DNA of 64,000 nucleotides from Chthonomonas calidirosea T49 (GCF_000427095.1 NC_021487.1:2501325-2565324); one strand, 5' to 3'; numbered from the stretch's first letter, positions 1 through 8,858 are shown. Numbers and translations are program-made. Notes: generated by a model not told the origin, from the sequence alone.

Positions 1-2343
1 CTCCAGTAGAGGATATTGTGGGGCTTGTGAACTGCACGGTTGCGCCCATAACTGGGGCGTTATGCCAGCTTGCCTCCAGGCGAAAAGAAGGGCATCGGGA
101 GCCTCGCGTGTTTCATGAAGGGTTTGCAATAGCGGATCCGATGTTTTTACATCGGCCGAGGAGGCAAAGAAATAGGGCGAGAGCGGACGATCTAGATGCT
201 CCACGTGTGGTGCCGGTTCCGATGGCGATTCCGCTGCCGTGCTCTCTTGGAGTTCGGCGAGCCATTGAGAGAAGCGCGGCCAGCCATTGGGATACCAGGC
301 GTTATTCGATAGGTTCCCCCCGGTAAGGAAGGCGATGGCGGACAGCCCAAACCGAAACTCACGATTCTCTGGATGATTCAGCAGGCCCCAGCGCAGACAG
401 TCAATACTTTCTGCCAGCTCTCCCTGTTCAAAACGCGCTAAGGCTTCGGAATAGAGTTGCAGGGAATCTTGAGTTTCCACTGTGTATATCCACTCTTGGG
501 TGCGTCCCCCCTTACGTCGGTATACCCAGCGTCCCAAAGAGGTATAGGTGGCGTCGGCATGGTAGATAAGGCTGTCCGCAAGATGACCTATGGAGTAACC
601 CATAGCTCTACAGCGGCGAGAAAAGTCGATATCCTCTTCTTCACCGACTTTTAAGTGGTCGTTCCAGCGCACCATCCGAGCCACTTCAGCGCGCATAAGA
701 GAGGCCCCTCCTGTGGCATAGATAGCGTGGTCCTCTTCTCCTTCACAGAGAATCATTTGGCCACGCTGTGGTGCCTTTGTGGCACGATCCCAGTAGCGCG
801 TGCCGTCTGGCATGCGCACCTGCATGGTGAGCACGTCGAACGTGTCGGGGCCTTTGAGGAGATGAACATACCATTCTGAATCTAGGATACAATCGTCGTC
901 TAAAAAGACTAGGGTCTCATAACGCGCCCGTGCGATACCATGGTTGCGCATAGCGCCTAGCCTTCCTTGCGCGGCGAGGTCGGGGCAAGGGAGAAGGATA
1001 ACGTCTTCTCCTTCGAACTGAAGCCCTTCGCAGTTCCCGCAGATCAGCACCTCGTACTTGGGGATGCGCTGCTTGCGAATGCTTTGAACGAGCAGGGCGA
1101 TGAGGTTTTGCCGTTTTCCACCGGTAATTACGATGAAGGAGAGAGCGCTTTTGTCAGCTTTACGCCCCTCTGGTGAAAGAAGCGATTGCGGACTTGCTTT
1201 GCTCCAAGAGTGTTGCACCTGATCGGGCGGCAGCAGTTCGGGCAGCACGCGCACCACGGGATGGCGCAAAGTTCCTACAGAGAGATTTAGCGTTTGTGGG
1301 ATGGGAGCCGATCGAATCACATTAAGATTTTGAAGTGCAAGGGGAATGCCGAAGAGCGCAAGCTTTTCGAATGCTGCCGTGGCCTCCTTTGTGTTGCCTT
1401 TCAGCCATGCGAGAACCGCCAAATTATTTAATAGAATGGGGTGGTCGCCGATAAGGGTTCTTGCCTCTTCGTAGAGGGACTCTACAAACCCAATCTCTGC
1501 GGGGACACTCGAGGCCACGAGCAGAGAGCGCGCATAGTCCATGAGAGCGGCGGCGCGGGCGAAGGCATCGTTTTTCCATTCGCCATTCAAGTCCGGGTAG
1601 ATATCTTCAAGGGGGATTGTGGAGCGATGACGACGTAGCACCTGCAGCGTCTCTTTGACGCATGCATCGCTGCTATTCATTGAGAGGCCTCCTGCTCGAA
1701 ACAGCCCCAAAATCTCTGGCAGGTGGTAGGCTCCGCAGCGGTGCGCGATCCGCAGAAAAAGGTCGTAATCCCCCACTATGGAAAGACTTGGATCAAAGAG
1801 ACCGACTTTCTCGTGTACCTCGCGCCGCCACATGGGTTGAGGTCCGAACATAGCGTACATGAGCGCTTGACGTAGGCTGTATTCGGGCCACCGAAAAACA
1901 GCGTGGGCGTTGTGGTTGGCAAAGGTCTCGTTCTCGCCATGCGTAATAAGACTATCCGCGTAGACAAGCCCGATGTTGGGATGGGTTTCAAGCGCTTGCA
2001 CCATTCGCTCGATGGCATCGGGCCGGTGACGGTCATCGGCACAGGCCAATGTGAGATAGTGTCCGCTGGCTACTTGGATGCACCGATTAAGCGCCTCATG
2101 GGCATTCTCTCGGCGATCTATGTAGATAGAGACGATGTTGGGGTAGCGGCGCATATACTCGGCAAGGAGCGCCTGTTCGTTTTGGGGCGAGGCCGTGTTA
2201 CAGAGCACAATTTCGAGGTGCGAAGCGAGAGTCTGCGCTTCGAGGTCTTCTATAAGCCCTGGGAGAAACCGGGCGGCATTGTAGAGCGGCACCAGAGCCG
2301 AAACCAAATAGTCCTGTTTCGCCCCACTACGTTGTATCTCCAT
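1..2343 (-). CDS. two-domain family 2 glycosyltransferase (3' end outside window)
   Basis: The frame is open from the ATG at 2343 to the window edge (781 codons, no stop), so the C-terminus is missing. Residues about 12-220 form a GT-A type GT2 domain (opening VSALVPLYNAARFLPGL, acidic CADDR patch, later VGDYDLFLR). Residues about 275-330 look TPR-like. Residues about 395-610 form a second GT2 domain with the aspartate motif FLDDDCILDSEWY and a GEEEDIDFSRR segment. A further TPR-like stretch follows. GT2 enzymes transfer sugars from nucleotide-sugar donors. As the last visible gene of the sugar operon it probably attaches the sugar made by the upstream enzymes to a surface polymer or lipid; that acceptor is inference. 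Donor and linkage cannot be read from sequence. The ATG lies 10 nt after the stop of the dehydratase gene. Confidence 0.88.
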   Translation of the reverse strand, partial: MEIQRSGAKQDYLVSALVPLYNAARFLPGLIEDLEAQTLASHLEIVLCNTASPQNEQALLAEYMRRYPNIVSIYIDRRENAHEALNRCIQVASGHYLTLACADDRHRPDAIERMVQALETHPNIGLVYADSLITHGENETFANHNAHAVFRWPEYSLRQALMYAMFGPQPMWRREVHEKVGLFDPSLSIVGDYDLFLRIAHRCGAYHLPEILGLFRAGGLSMNSSDACVKETLQVLRRHRSTIPLEDIYPDLNGEWKNDAFARAAALMDYARSLLVASSVPAEIGFVESLYEEARTLIGDHPILLNNLAVLAWLKGNTKEATAAFEKLALFGIPLALQNLNVIRSAPIPQTLNLSVGTLRHPVVRVLPELLPPDQVQHSWSKASPQSLLSPEGRKADKSALSFIVITGGKRQNLIALLVQSIRKQRIPKYEVLICGNCEGLQFEGEDVILLPCPDLAAQGRLGAMRNHGIARARYETLVFLDDDCILDSEWYVHLLKGPDTFDVLTMQVRMPDGTRYWDRATKAPQRGQMILCEGEEDHAIYATGGASLMRAEVARMVRWNDHLKVGEEEDIDFSRRCRAMGYSIGHLADSLIYHADATYTSLGRWVYRRKGGRTQEWIYTVETQDSLQLYSEALARFEQGELAESIDCLRWGLLNHPENREFRFGLSAIAFLTGGNLSNNAWYPNGWPRFSQWLAELQESTAAESPSEPAPHVEHLDRPLSPYFFASSADVKTSDPLLQTLHETREAPDALLFAWRQAGITPQLWAQPCSSQAPQYPLLE

Positions 2344-2353
2344 GGTCTTTTCC

Positions 2354-3625
2354 TTAATTTCCCGAAAGCGAGTTTAACAGTGCGCACAGCTGTTCGATCT
2401 TCTGGGGTTCAAGAGAGGGGTAGTTACCGATGTAAAAACCGTAAAAGTGAATATGATCGGCCTCAGGGTAGTCATGCCAAATACCTCGCGGAACCACACC
2501 TTCCAAATAGGGTTGGCGCAACTGGTTCCCTCCTCCGGCTGTGCCTCGGCGGAACTCCACTCCATGGGCGCGCAGTGTTAGCATGACGTTGGTGCAGAGA
2601 GCCTCATCGGGTTTACGTAACACAAGGGTGAGCGCGTAGCTACAGTTGCCCTCCGTACGAAACTCGGTAAAGTATTTTTGGGGATCGAGGTTTTCTAGAA
2701 AAATGCGTAGGTTATCGCGTCGTTTGGCATTGTTTTCGTCGAGCCGTCGAAGCTGCGAGCGCCCGATAACGGCGTTGATTTCCGTTGGCCTCACATTATA
2801 GCCAGGGTAAGCGAAGATAAAATCGGGATTAAGGTCGGGATAGCGCCGGCTATAGCTGTGGCGCCAGTTCCTGGAGTGCGCTTCGCGTACCATGCCATGC
2901 GAGCGCAGCATTCGCAACATCTCATACAGCTCCTCAGAGTTGGTCGAAATCATGCCGCCTTCAATGGTGGTGAGATGGTGCGCATAGTAGAAGGAGAAGT
3001 TGCTCATGAGGCCGAAGGTTCCCAATTTACGTCCCTTAAAGGTGGCGCCGTACGACTCGCATACGTCCTCGATGAGGGGAATATCGCGCTGTTCCAGTTC
3101 ACCAAGCAGCTCATCCGTTAGCGCATTGTAGCCGAGCACATGCGTGAGAAAGACGGCACGCGTATTGGGTCCCAACTTCTGCAAAACCTGGCGGGTGTCC
3201 ATGCCGAGGGTATGGGGGTCAATATCCACAAAAACCGGTGTGAAACCGCACTGCAGCACGGAGGCAATATCGGAAACCCAGGTGATGGTGGGCACAATGA
3301 CCTCACCAGGCCCCTTCAGCAGGCGCAAAGCTGTCATCGTTAGCAAGTTGGCCGACGCACCTGAGTTCACCATAACACTGTAGCGAACACCGAGCCAGCG
3401 CGACCATTCCTCCTCAAAGGCCAGAACGTGCTCCCCATGAGTCAGCTTTGGGTCTTCCTGCTGCAGCAGTGCAATGACGGCGTCGAGGTCGGCGCGTGTT
3501 AGGTTATTCTGCATAAGTGGCCAGTTCAGTCGGGAGGCCACGATGGCTGCAGAGACCGAAGAGAGGGCGGACGTTTCGCGCTCAAAAAGGCGTTTTGGGG
3601 GGCGGTAGTTCGGTTGGGCAGTCAT
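2354..3625 (-). CDS. ColD-like PLP-dependent sugar 3-dehydratase (DegT family, His for Lys)
   Basis: A 423-aa DegT/DnrJ/EryC1 fold-type I protein. The cofactor segment reads FYYAHHLTTIEGG: the position that carries the PLP lysine in aminotransferases (K-N-I-T-T) is histidine (about residue 216). That swap is the hallmark of GDP-4-keto-6-deoxymannose 3-dehydratase (ColD) and of CDP-sugar E1/RfbH, which remove the C3 hydroxyl instead of transaminating stably. The spaced cysteine ligands of the [2Fe-2S] cluster of E1/RfbH are not apparent, so ColD is the better match. Start chosen at the ATG at 3625, one nt after the stop of the E1 beta gene; the longer frame from 3808 overlaps that gene. Predicted product is a 3,6-dideoxy-4-keto nucleotide sugar. 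The nucleotide (GDP or CDP) is not determinable here. Confidence 0.85.
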   Translation of the reverse strand: MTAQPNYRPPKRLFERETSALSSVSAAIVASRLNWPLMQNNLTRADLDAVIALLQQEDPKLTHGEHVLAFEEEWSRWLGVRYSVMVNSGASANLLTMTALRLLKGPGEVIVPTITWVSDIASVLQCGFTPVFVDIDPHTLGMDTRQVLQKLGPNTRAVFLTHVLGYNALTDELLGELEQRDIPLIEDVCESYGATFKGRKLGTFGLMSNFSFYYAHHLTTIEGGMISTNSEELYEMLRMLRSHGMVREAHSRNWRHSYSRRYPDLNPDFIFAYPGYNVRPTEINAVIGRSQLRRLDENNAKRRDNLRIFLENLDPQKYFTEFRTEGNCSYALTLVLRKPDEALCTNVMLTLRAHGVEFRRGTAGGGNQLRQPYLEGVVPRGIWHDYPEADHIHFYGFYIGNYPSLEPQKIEQLCALLNSLSGN

Positions 3626-3626
3626 G

Positions 3627-4673
3627 TTAGAAAGGTCCTTTAAATTGAAGGAGTTCTGGTGCTTCGATTTTGTCGGGCATCCAATCGTAGGCTTCTCCAC
3701 GCACAAGGCGTGCGGCCATGGCAGCGATAGTTTGGGGGTTCGGATAGAAGAGTTCCTCAAGAATCGGTGTGGTGGGACATGGAACAGGCTGGTAGCCCAT
3801 GCGGGCAAAGCGAAGAGTTTGTTCGCCCTGCAATCGCTCGGCGACCTGCGTCACGATCTCTGCGCTCGCGCCGCAAGGTGTCCACCCGGTGTCTACCACG
3901 AGAAGCTTTCCGGTTTTTCGCACCGATTTTACGATGGTTTCGGCGTCTAAGGGGCTTAGCGATACAGGGTCTATAACCTCGGCCCGGATGCCTATTTGGG
4001 TTAGACACTGTGCGGCCCGAAGGCACTCTACCACCATATGCGAGATGCCGATCAAGGTAATATCCTCTCCCTCTTCTAGGATGCGCGCGCGGCCAAAAGG
4101 AACTGTGTAGCTCTCTTCTGGCACATGCCCTTTAAGGGCGTGTACCATACGGTGCTCCACGAAGATCACCGGGTTGTCGTCGCGAATGGCCTCGATGAGA
4201 AGCCCTTTGGCGTCGTAGGGGGTACTAGGGGCCACCACTTTTAGTCCGGGAATATGCATGAAGAGGGCGTGAATCCCTTGCGAATGCTGTGCTCCCTGCC
4301 CCCAACTGCGTCCGATGACGCTGCGCACCACCAACGGCACATGGAGTGAGCCACCGAACATGTAGCTGGTTTTGGCCGCGATATTGATGAGTTGATTCAT
4401 GCAGAGCAAAAGGAAGTCCATGCGAATATGCACATGGATGGGGCGCATTCCGGCGAGGGCGGCGCCGATGGCCACTCCGGTCATTCCATCTTCGGCTAGA
4501 GGGGTGTCGAAAACGCGATCGGCGCCGAATTTTTGCGCTAATCCTTTGGTCGTACCGTAGATGCCGCGAAAATCATCAACGCCTTGCCCCAAAACCAGCA
4601 CACTGGGGTCACGCTCCATCTCTTGCTCGGTGGCCTCTCGAATGGCCTCAGCGCACGTTAACAATCGCTCCAT
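3627..4673 (-). CDS. TPP-dependent 2-oxoacid dehydrogenase E1 beta-like subunit
   Basis: A 348-aa E1 beta (transketolase C-terminal half) protein. It shows the usual order: N-terminal pyrimidine-binding domain (DTPLAEDGMTGVAIGAALAG, then RMDFLLLCMNQLINIAAK), the QGAQHSQ loop and a C-terminal transketolase-type domain with VEVIDP-like and VVDTGW segments. The ATG at 4673 overlaps the end of the alpha gene by 26 bp, so the pair is translationally coupled. No E2 lipoyl acyltransferase or E3 gene accompanies it. With sugar genes on both sides, a role in a pyruvate or branched-chain dehydrogenase complex is doubtful. PDH-like alpha/beta pairs in antibiotic sugar pathways are known to add a two-carbon unit to a keto sugar (AviB1/AviB2 of avilamycin); by analogy this pair may do so here. 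Confidence 0.85.
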   Translation of the reverse strand: MERLLTCAEAIREATEQEMERDPSVLVLGQGVDDFRGIYGTTKGLAQKFGADRVFDTPLAEDGMTGVAIGAALAGMRPIHVHIRMDFLLLCMNQLINIAAKTSYMFGGSLHVPLVVRSVIGRSWGQGAQHSQGIHALFMHIPGLKVVAPSTPYDAKGLLIEAIRDDNPVIFVEHRMVHALKGHVPEESYTVPFGRARILEEGEDITLIGISHMVVECLRAAQCLTQIGIRAEVIDPVSLSPLDAETIVKSVRKTGKLLVVDTGWTPCGASAEIVTQVAERLQGEQTLRFARMGYQPVPCPTTPILEELFYPNPQTIAAMAARLVRGEAYDWMPDKIEAPELLQFKGPF

Positions 4674-5613
4674 GTTGCACCTCGTGGAATGTATCGGTGA
4701 ATAGTTCTGATGGGTTAGGCCAGGGCGACTCTTCGGCGAAAGTAAAAGCAGCTGCGATCTCTTGTTCGATCTCTGTCTCGATAGCGCAGCGCAGCGTGGG
4801 CTCTAGCTGCTGGGCCAGCGCCCGTAGCGGGTCTTTCTCCAGCCATGGTTGCAGCTCATCGAGCGAGCGATAGCCAACATGAAAATCGTCTCCCGGCCCC
4901 ACATGCTCCTTCCAGCGATAGGTGAGGCATTCAAGGAAATAGGGACCTTGCCCACGGCGTACGTGCTCAACGGCCTGTTGTGCCGTTTCATAGAGGGAGA
5001 AGATGTCGTTGCTATCGGCTTTTGCTGTGGGTATGCCATAGGAACTGGCCCAGGCGCAGAGGTCTGAATTGGCCTGTCGCGCTTGCCGACGAGAATGGAT
5101 GGCATAGCCATTGTTTTCACAAATGAAGAGGACTGGCAGACGCTTTAAGGCGGCGAAGTTGAGGCTTTCATGAGCGGCCCCCTCCTCGGTGGCTCCGTCC
5201 CCAAAAAAACTAGCCACGATGGAATTGGCCTTGCGCACTTTGAGGGCGTAGGCATAGCCTACCGATTGGGGCAACGAGGTGCCTACCACAGCGGAGGCTC
5301 CCATAATGCCCATTTCTGCATCCACAAGGTGCATCGAGCCGCCTTTACCTTTCGCGCAGCCGGTGGCTTTACCGTAAAGCTCGGCGATCATGCGGTTCAA
5401 ATCGCCGCCTTTGGCAAGATAGTGGGCATGTCCGCGATAGGTCATAAACACCACATCCTCCGGTAGAAGCGCCTCACATACGGCGACGGCAATGGCCTCC
5501 TGACCTATGGACAGGTGGCACGGGCTTTTGATCTTATCGGTGGGGTAAATCCGGGCGATCTCTTCTTCGACACGGCGTATACGGTAGAGTGCGTGGTAGA
5601 AACGCGCCAGCAT
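4648..5613 (-). CDS. TPP-dependent 2-oxoacid dehydrogenase E1 alpha-like subunit
   Basis: A 321-aa E1 alpha protein. It carries the thiamine-diphosphate motif GDG...NN (FFGDGATEEGAAHES to CENNGYAI), the family signature KGKGGSMH, and a YRGHAHYLAKGGD segment. It lacks the phosphorylation-loop extension of mitochondrial enzymes, as expected for a bacterial protein. The ATG at 5613 has AAGGAG about 11 nt upstream. It decarboxylates a 2-oxoacid and, with the beta subunit, forms an alpha2beta2 enzyme. Normally the hydroxyalkyl-TPP passes to a lipoyl E2, which is absent here. The operon context points to transfer of an acetyl unit to a sugar ketone. The acceptor and the oxoacid (pyruvate assumed) are inference. 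Confidence 0.86.
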   Translation of the reverse strand: MLARFYHALYRIRRVEEEIARIYPTDKIKSPCHLSIGQEAIAVAVCEALLPEDVVFMTYRGHAHYLAKGGDLNRMIAELYGKATGCAKGKGGSMHLVDAEMGIMGASAVVGTSLPQSVGYAYALKVRKANSIVASFFGDGATEEGAAHESLNFAALKRLPVLFICENNGYAIHSRRQARQANSDLCAWASSYGIPTAKADSNDIFSLYETAQQAVEHVRRGQGPYFLECLTYRWKEHVGPGDDFHVGYRSLDELQPWLEKDPLRALAQQLEPTLRCAIETEIEQEIAAAFTFAEESPWPNPSELFTDTFHEVQHGAIVNVR

Positions 5614-5642
5614 CTATGTAATATCTCCTTCGTTTTCAAGTC

Positions 5643-6596
5643 CTAAGCCACTCTGCGCTGCTCTCCAGAGAGCAACTCTAAGAAGTGGTGCCACATCTCT
5701 TGTAGCCCCTCGACTAAAGTGCGCCGTGGTCTCCAACCCATCTCTCTCAAAATGCGCCCATCAAGCGCTTTGTAGGGAGCGCCGTCTGGCTGCGAGATAT
5801 CGAAGCAGAGGCGGCCTGTGTAGCCAACCACTTCGCTGATCTTTTCTGCCAGCTCACGAACGCTATACACTTCGCCCCCTCCGATATTCACCGGTTTCTC
5901 CTCCGCATAGCGCTCTGTTAACAGCACCGCCGCTTCTGCTGCGTCGTCAACATGCAATAGCTCCCGTCGGGCATTGCCCGTGCCCCAAATCTGCACTTCT
6001 GCGAGCTGCATCTGTTTTGCCCAGCCAATACGGTTCAGCAGGGCACCCACAACATGGGCGCGCTCTGGGTCTAAGGCATCTTGAGGGCCGTAGAGGTTTG
6101 TGGGGATCACGGCGAAGAAATCGGCACCGTACTGCCGATGAAACGCCTCACAAAGCTTTACACCGGTCAGTTTTGCCATGGAGTAGAACTCACTGGTCGG
6201 TTCCATAGGCCCGCTCATTAGCATCTCCTCACGCGCCGGCATAGGGCACTCTCTCGGATAGATGCAGGAGCTTGCGAAGTAGAGGAGCCGCTTTACCCCA
6301 AAACTGTGTGCGGCTGGAAGGATATTGGTAACTATCTGAAGATTGTGTGTCATTAGGCAGGCCGGCTGGCGTTTGTTCAACCCGATTCCGCCGGAAAGTC
6401 CTGCCGCAACAAGAACAACGGTAGGCCTAAAGCGGGCGAGCAGCATCTCCACATCGGATGGATTGGTGAGGTCTATACCTACTGGGTCGCCAGAACAGTG
6501 TGTATAGCCAGCTCGTTGAAAAGCTTTTAACAAGGCCGAGCCCAGAAACGTATCGGAGCCGGCTATCCAGATCTTTGTATGCTTATCTAGATTCAT
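5643..6596 (-). CDS. GDP-L-fucose synthase / ColC-like NAD(P)-dependent SDR
   Basis: A 317-aa extended short-chain dehydrogenase. Diagnostic features match GDP-fucose synthase and the colitose enzyme ColC: AGLSGGIGLNKRQPACLMTHN, FASSCIYP with the catalytic Ser/Cys region, and a YSMAK dyad (Tyr-x3-Lys). The N-terminal nucleotide-binding motif is GSDTFLG instead of the usual GHRGLVG, a mild departure. GDP-fucose synthase epimerises C3/C5 and then reduces C4; ColC performs the corresponding C5 epimerisation and C4 reduction on 3,6-dideoxy sugars. Lying next to a ColD-like gene, a ColC-type role is the natural reading, but with the E1 pair present it may instead reduce the ketone of a two-carbon branch. 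SD AGGA precedes the ATG. Confidence 0.82.
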   Translation of the reverse strand: MNLDKHTKIWIAGSDTFLGSALLKAFQRAGYTHCSGDPVGIDLTNPSDVEMLLARFRPTVVLVAAGLSGGIGLNKRQPACLMTHNLQIVTNILPAAHSFGVKRLLYFASSCIYPRECPMPAREEMLMSGPMEPTSEFYSMAKLTGVKLCEAFHRQYGADFFAVIPTNLYGPQDALDPERAHVVGALLNRIGWAKQMQLAEVQIWGTGNARRELLHVDDAAEAAVLLTERYAEEKPVNIGGGEVYSVRELAEKISEVVGYTGRLCFDISQPDGAPYKALDGRILREMGWRPRRTLVEGLQEMWHHFLELLSGEQRRVA

Positions 6597-6608
6597 AGAG
6601 TTTTTTTC

Positions 6609-7685
6609 CTAGGCTGCCTGAGACGGGGTGGTGAAGGCTAACTCCTCAAATGCGGTAAGCGGTTGCCGCATTCGTTCTTGCTCCACGATGGCGTAGTCGG
6701 TTTCTGGGTCGAAGTAGATAATACGGCTCCCAGAGAAGTCGAAGTGAAAAGGCACATGGATGAGGCTTGCGAGGGCCTCTTTTACTGTGGGTTGATTTTC
6801 TGGGGGCACAAAGAGCAGGAGAAAACCTCCTCCTCCGGCACCGGTGATCTTGCCACCGAGAGCTCCAGCCTTGCGTGCCGTCTCGTAGATAGCGTCAATG
6901 CGCTGGTTACTTACCGAATCGCTAAGGGAGCGCTTTAGCTCCCAACCCTCATGCAGCAGCTCGCCGAACTCCCTAAGGTCGCGCTGGCTCGTTAATATGG
7001 AGAGGCCCTCCTCCACGAGCGCTTTCATAACCCGCAGCTGCTGCTTCTTGGCGTTGAGGTGTTGCACATAGGTCTCAGCCACTTGGGCGGCTGTTCGTTT
7101 GACTCCTGTATAAAACAACATGAGGCTGGCATTCAACTCCAAAAGTCTCTCTGAGGTAAGGGTAACCGGTCTCACTAAAAATTGACTGTCCGGTAAAAAG
7201 GTTATGTGGTTCAACCCGCCATAGGCGGCCATAACCTGGTCTTGGCAACCGACCACCTCCTTTAAACGCTCTTGCTCGACCAAAATGGCCTCTTGGGCTA
7301 GCTGTTGTTGGGTCGCTATTTGCCCCTTGAGGGCATGAAGCGCGTTCAATAGGCCCACCGTGAAAGCGGAGCTAGAGCCCATGCCGCTGCGTGCCGGCAG
7401 ATCGCCGTCATGTTGAATGGAAAGTCCGCGCTCGATCTCTAAAAAACGGAGCACCTCGCGCACGGCCGGGTGTTCGATGGCATCCACTGTGGTTGTACTC
7501 TCGGTTCTCGCGTAGACCACACGATATCGAAAGTCGAAGAAGGGAGGCAGATAGCGGCAGCTGAGATAGCAGTACTTGTCAATGGTGGCGGCAAGCACGG
7601 CGCCGCCATAGGTACGAAACCAGGCCGGGTAGTCGGTCCCTCCTCCAAAAAAAGAGATGCGATAGGGTGTTCTGCTGATGATCAT
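6609..7685 (-). CDS. GHMP-family sugar kinase (heptose-7-phosphate kinase HddA-like)
   Basis: A 358-aa GHMP kinase. The N-terminus RTPYRISFFGGGTDYP and the ATP-binding loop LPARSGMGSSSAF are typical of the HddA/LmbP branch, as is the C-terminal glycine loop KITGAGGGGFLLLF. HddA phosphorylates C1 of D-glycero-D-manno-heptose 7-phosphate on the way to GDP-heptose; LmbP does the same to an octose phosphate. No GmhA isomerase, GmhB phosphatase or nucleotidyltransferase is visible in the window, so the activated sugar cannot be named. Fifteen nt separate it from the preceding SDR gene, and CGAGGA lies just upstream of the ATG, so it belongs to the operon. Confidence 0.85.
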   Translation of the reverse strand: MIISRTPYRISFFGGGTDYPAWFRTYGGAVLAATIDKYCYLSCRYLPPFFDFRYRVVYARTESTTTVDAIEHPAVREVLRFLEIERGLSIQHDGDLPARSGMGSSSAFTVGLLNALHALKGQIATQQQLAQEAILVEQERLKEVVGCQDQVMAAYGGLNHITFLPDSQFLVRPVTLTSERLLELNASLMLFYTGVKRTAAQVAETYVQHLNAKKQQLRVMKALVEEGLSILTSQRDLREFGELLHEGWELKRSLSDSVSNQRIDAIYETARKAGALGGKITGAGGGGFLLLFVPPENQPTVKEALASLIHVPFHFDFSGSRIIYFDPETDYAIVEQERMRQPLTAFEELAFTTPSQAA

Positions 7686-7700
7686 GGTGGTTCCTCGCCG

Positions 7701-8666
7701 TTAGATATTCCTGAAGGGTCGTCTTCCCAAAAGCGCATAGGCCTTCAGCAGTTCGCGAATGCCCTCTTCTAGCCCTCTTCGAGCCTCAAAGCCCATGCGC
7801 CTGAGCTTTTCGCTGGAGACAATATAGTTGCGCTTATCGGGGTCGGAACCTATATCAGAGCAAACAATATGAAACTCTGGGACGAACTCCTTCACTTTTA
7901 GAGCGAGTTCGTATTTGGAGAGGTTGGCGCTATCAAGGCCTAAGTTGTAGGCTTGCCCCACCATGCGGTCGGCGTGCTCCAAACAGAACAGAAAGCCGTC
8001 GGCCACATCACGAATGTGCACGTAGTTGCGTTTGAAACCTGCCTCGAAAAGCACAAGATAACCATCTGTAACGGCCGTATAGACGAAATGGTTCACCAGG
8101 AGATCAAGACGCATTCGCGGCGAGGCTCCGAATACCGTGGCTAGACGCAGAGAGATGGCGTTTGGGCTGGCCAGTAGCTCCGCCTCCGCCTCCACTTTTG
8201 TACGCCCATAGAGGGAGATAGGCTCTAGAGGAGTCTCTTCAGTGCAGAAGGTCTCTCCAGATTTGGTGCCATAGCCGCTGTTGCTGGTGGGCTGCAGGAA
8301 GAGCTGCTGAGAACTACGAAGGCGATTGAGCTGTTTTACGGCCTCATAGTTGACCTCGCGCGCTAACCACGGGTTACGATCGCAGGCTGGGGCGCCCACG
8401 ATGCCGGCGAAGTTGACGATGGCATCGGCACGACGTAAAAGAGAGCACATGAGCTGCTTATCGCGTATGTCACCTTGAACAAAATCGAAGTTTGGATGGC
8501 TGCAAAGATGTAGGAGGCTTGGTTGGTTATAGAGCAGGTTATCTATGCCTACAACACGGTAGCCCGCATGCAGCGCTTGCTCGCAAAACACGGCTCCGAG
8601 ATAGCCTGCCGCTCCTGTTACGAGGAGGGAGCGTCTCAGCGGAAGCTCATTTGTATTCACGGCCAT
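7701..8666 (-). CDS. NAD-dependent sugar epimerase/dehydratase (SDR), first gene of sugar operon
   Basis: A 321-aa extended SDR: Rossmann motif TGAAGYLG at residues 18-25, acidic ribose-binding DNLLYN, catalytic PTSNSGYG (Ser/Thr) and YGRTK (Tyr-x3-Lys). The substrate domain carries RNYVHIRDVADGF, common in UDP/GDP-sugar epimerases and reductases. It opens the operon; AAGGAAGAGG lies just before the ATG at 8666. Which carbon it acts on cannot be deduced. It could supply the 4-keto sugar (dehydratase) or reduce a late intermediate. The promoter must lie in 8667-8858, shared with the divergent protease gene; I could not pick a convincing -35/-10 pair there. Confidence 0.83.
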   Translation of the reverse strand: MAVNTNELPLRRSLLVTGAAGYLGAVFCEQALHAGYRVVGIDNLLYNQPSLLHLCSHPNFDFVQGDIRDKQLMCSLLRRADAIVNFAGIVGAPACDRNPWLAREVNYEAVKQLNRLRSSQQLFLQPTSNSGYGTKSGETFCTEETPLEPISLYGRTKVEAEAELLASPNAISLRLATVFGASPRMRLDLLVNHFVYTAVTDGYLVLFEAGFKRNYVHIRDVADGFLFCLEHADRMVGQAYNLGLDSANLSKYELALKVKEFVPEFHIVCSDIGSDPDKRNYIVSSEKLRRMGFEARRGLEEGIRELLKAYALLGRRPFRNI

Positions 8667-8858
8667 GCCCTCTTCCTTGGGTAAGTTTTATCGGTTCATC
8701 CTTCTTCTTTTATCGGAAAACAACAGGCCTTTTTGCAGGGAGGGTAGAGCATTCATCTTGTGCTTCATTCTCATCTCACGCAAGCAATGAGCAAGCAGGA
8801 AAAAGGAATGGAAAAATTAAACTCCACTACCGTCAAAAACGCACAGGAGGTTGGTTTC

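Noticed and set aside
18-2042. Several plus-strand frames of 60-230 codons
   Set aside because: They are antisense shadows of the long minus-strand glycosyltransferase frame, which carries clear GT2 motifs and runs off the window edge.
3627-5613. Pyruvate dehydrogenase complex for central metabolism
   Set aside because: No lipoyl E2 or E3 gene is near, and both flanks are nucleotide-sugar genes in the same operon.
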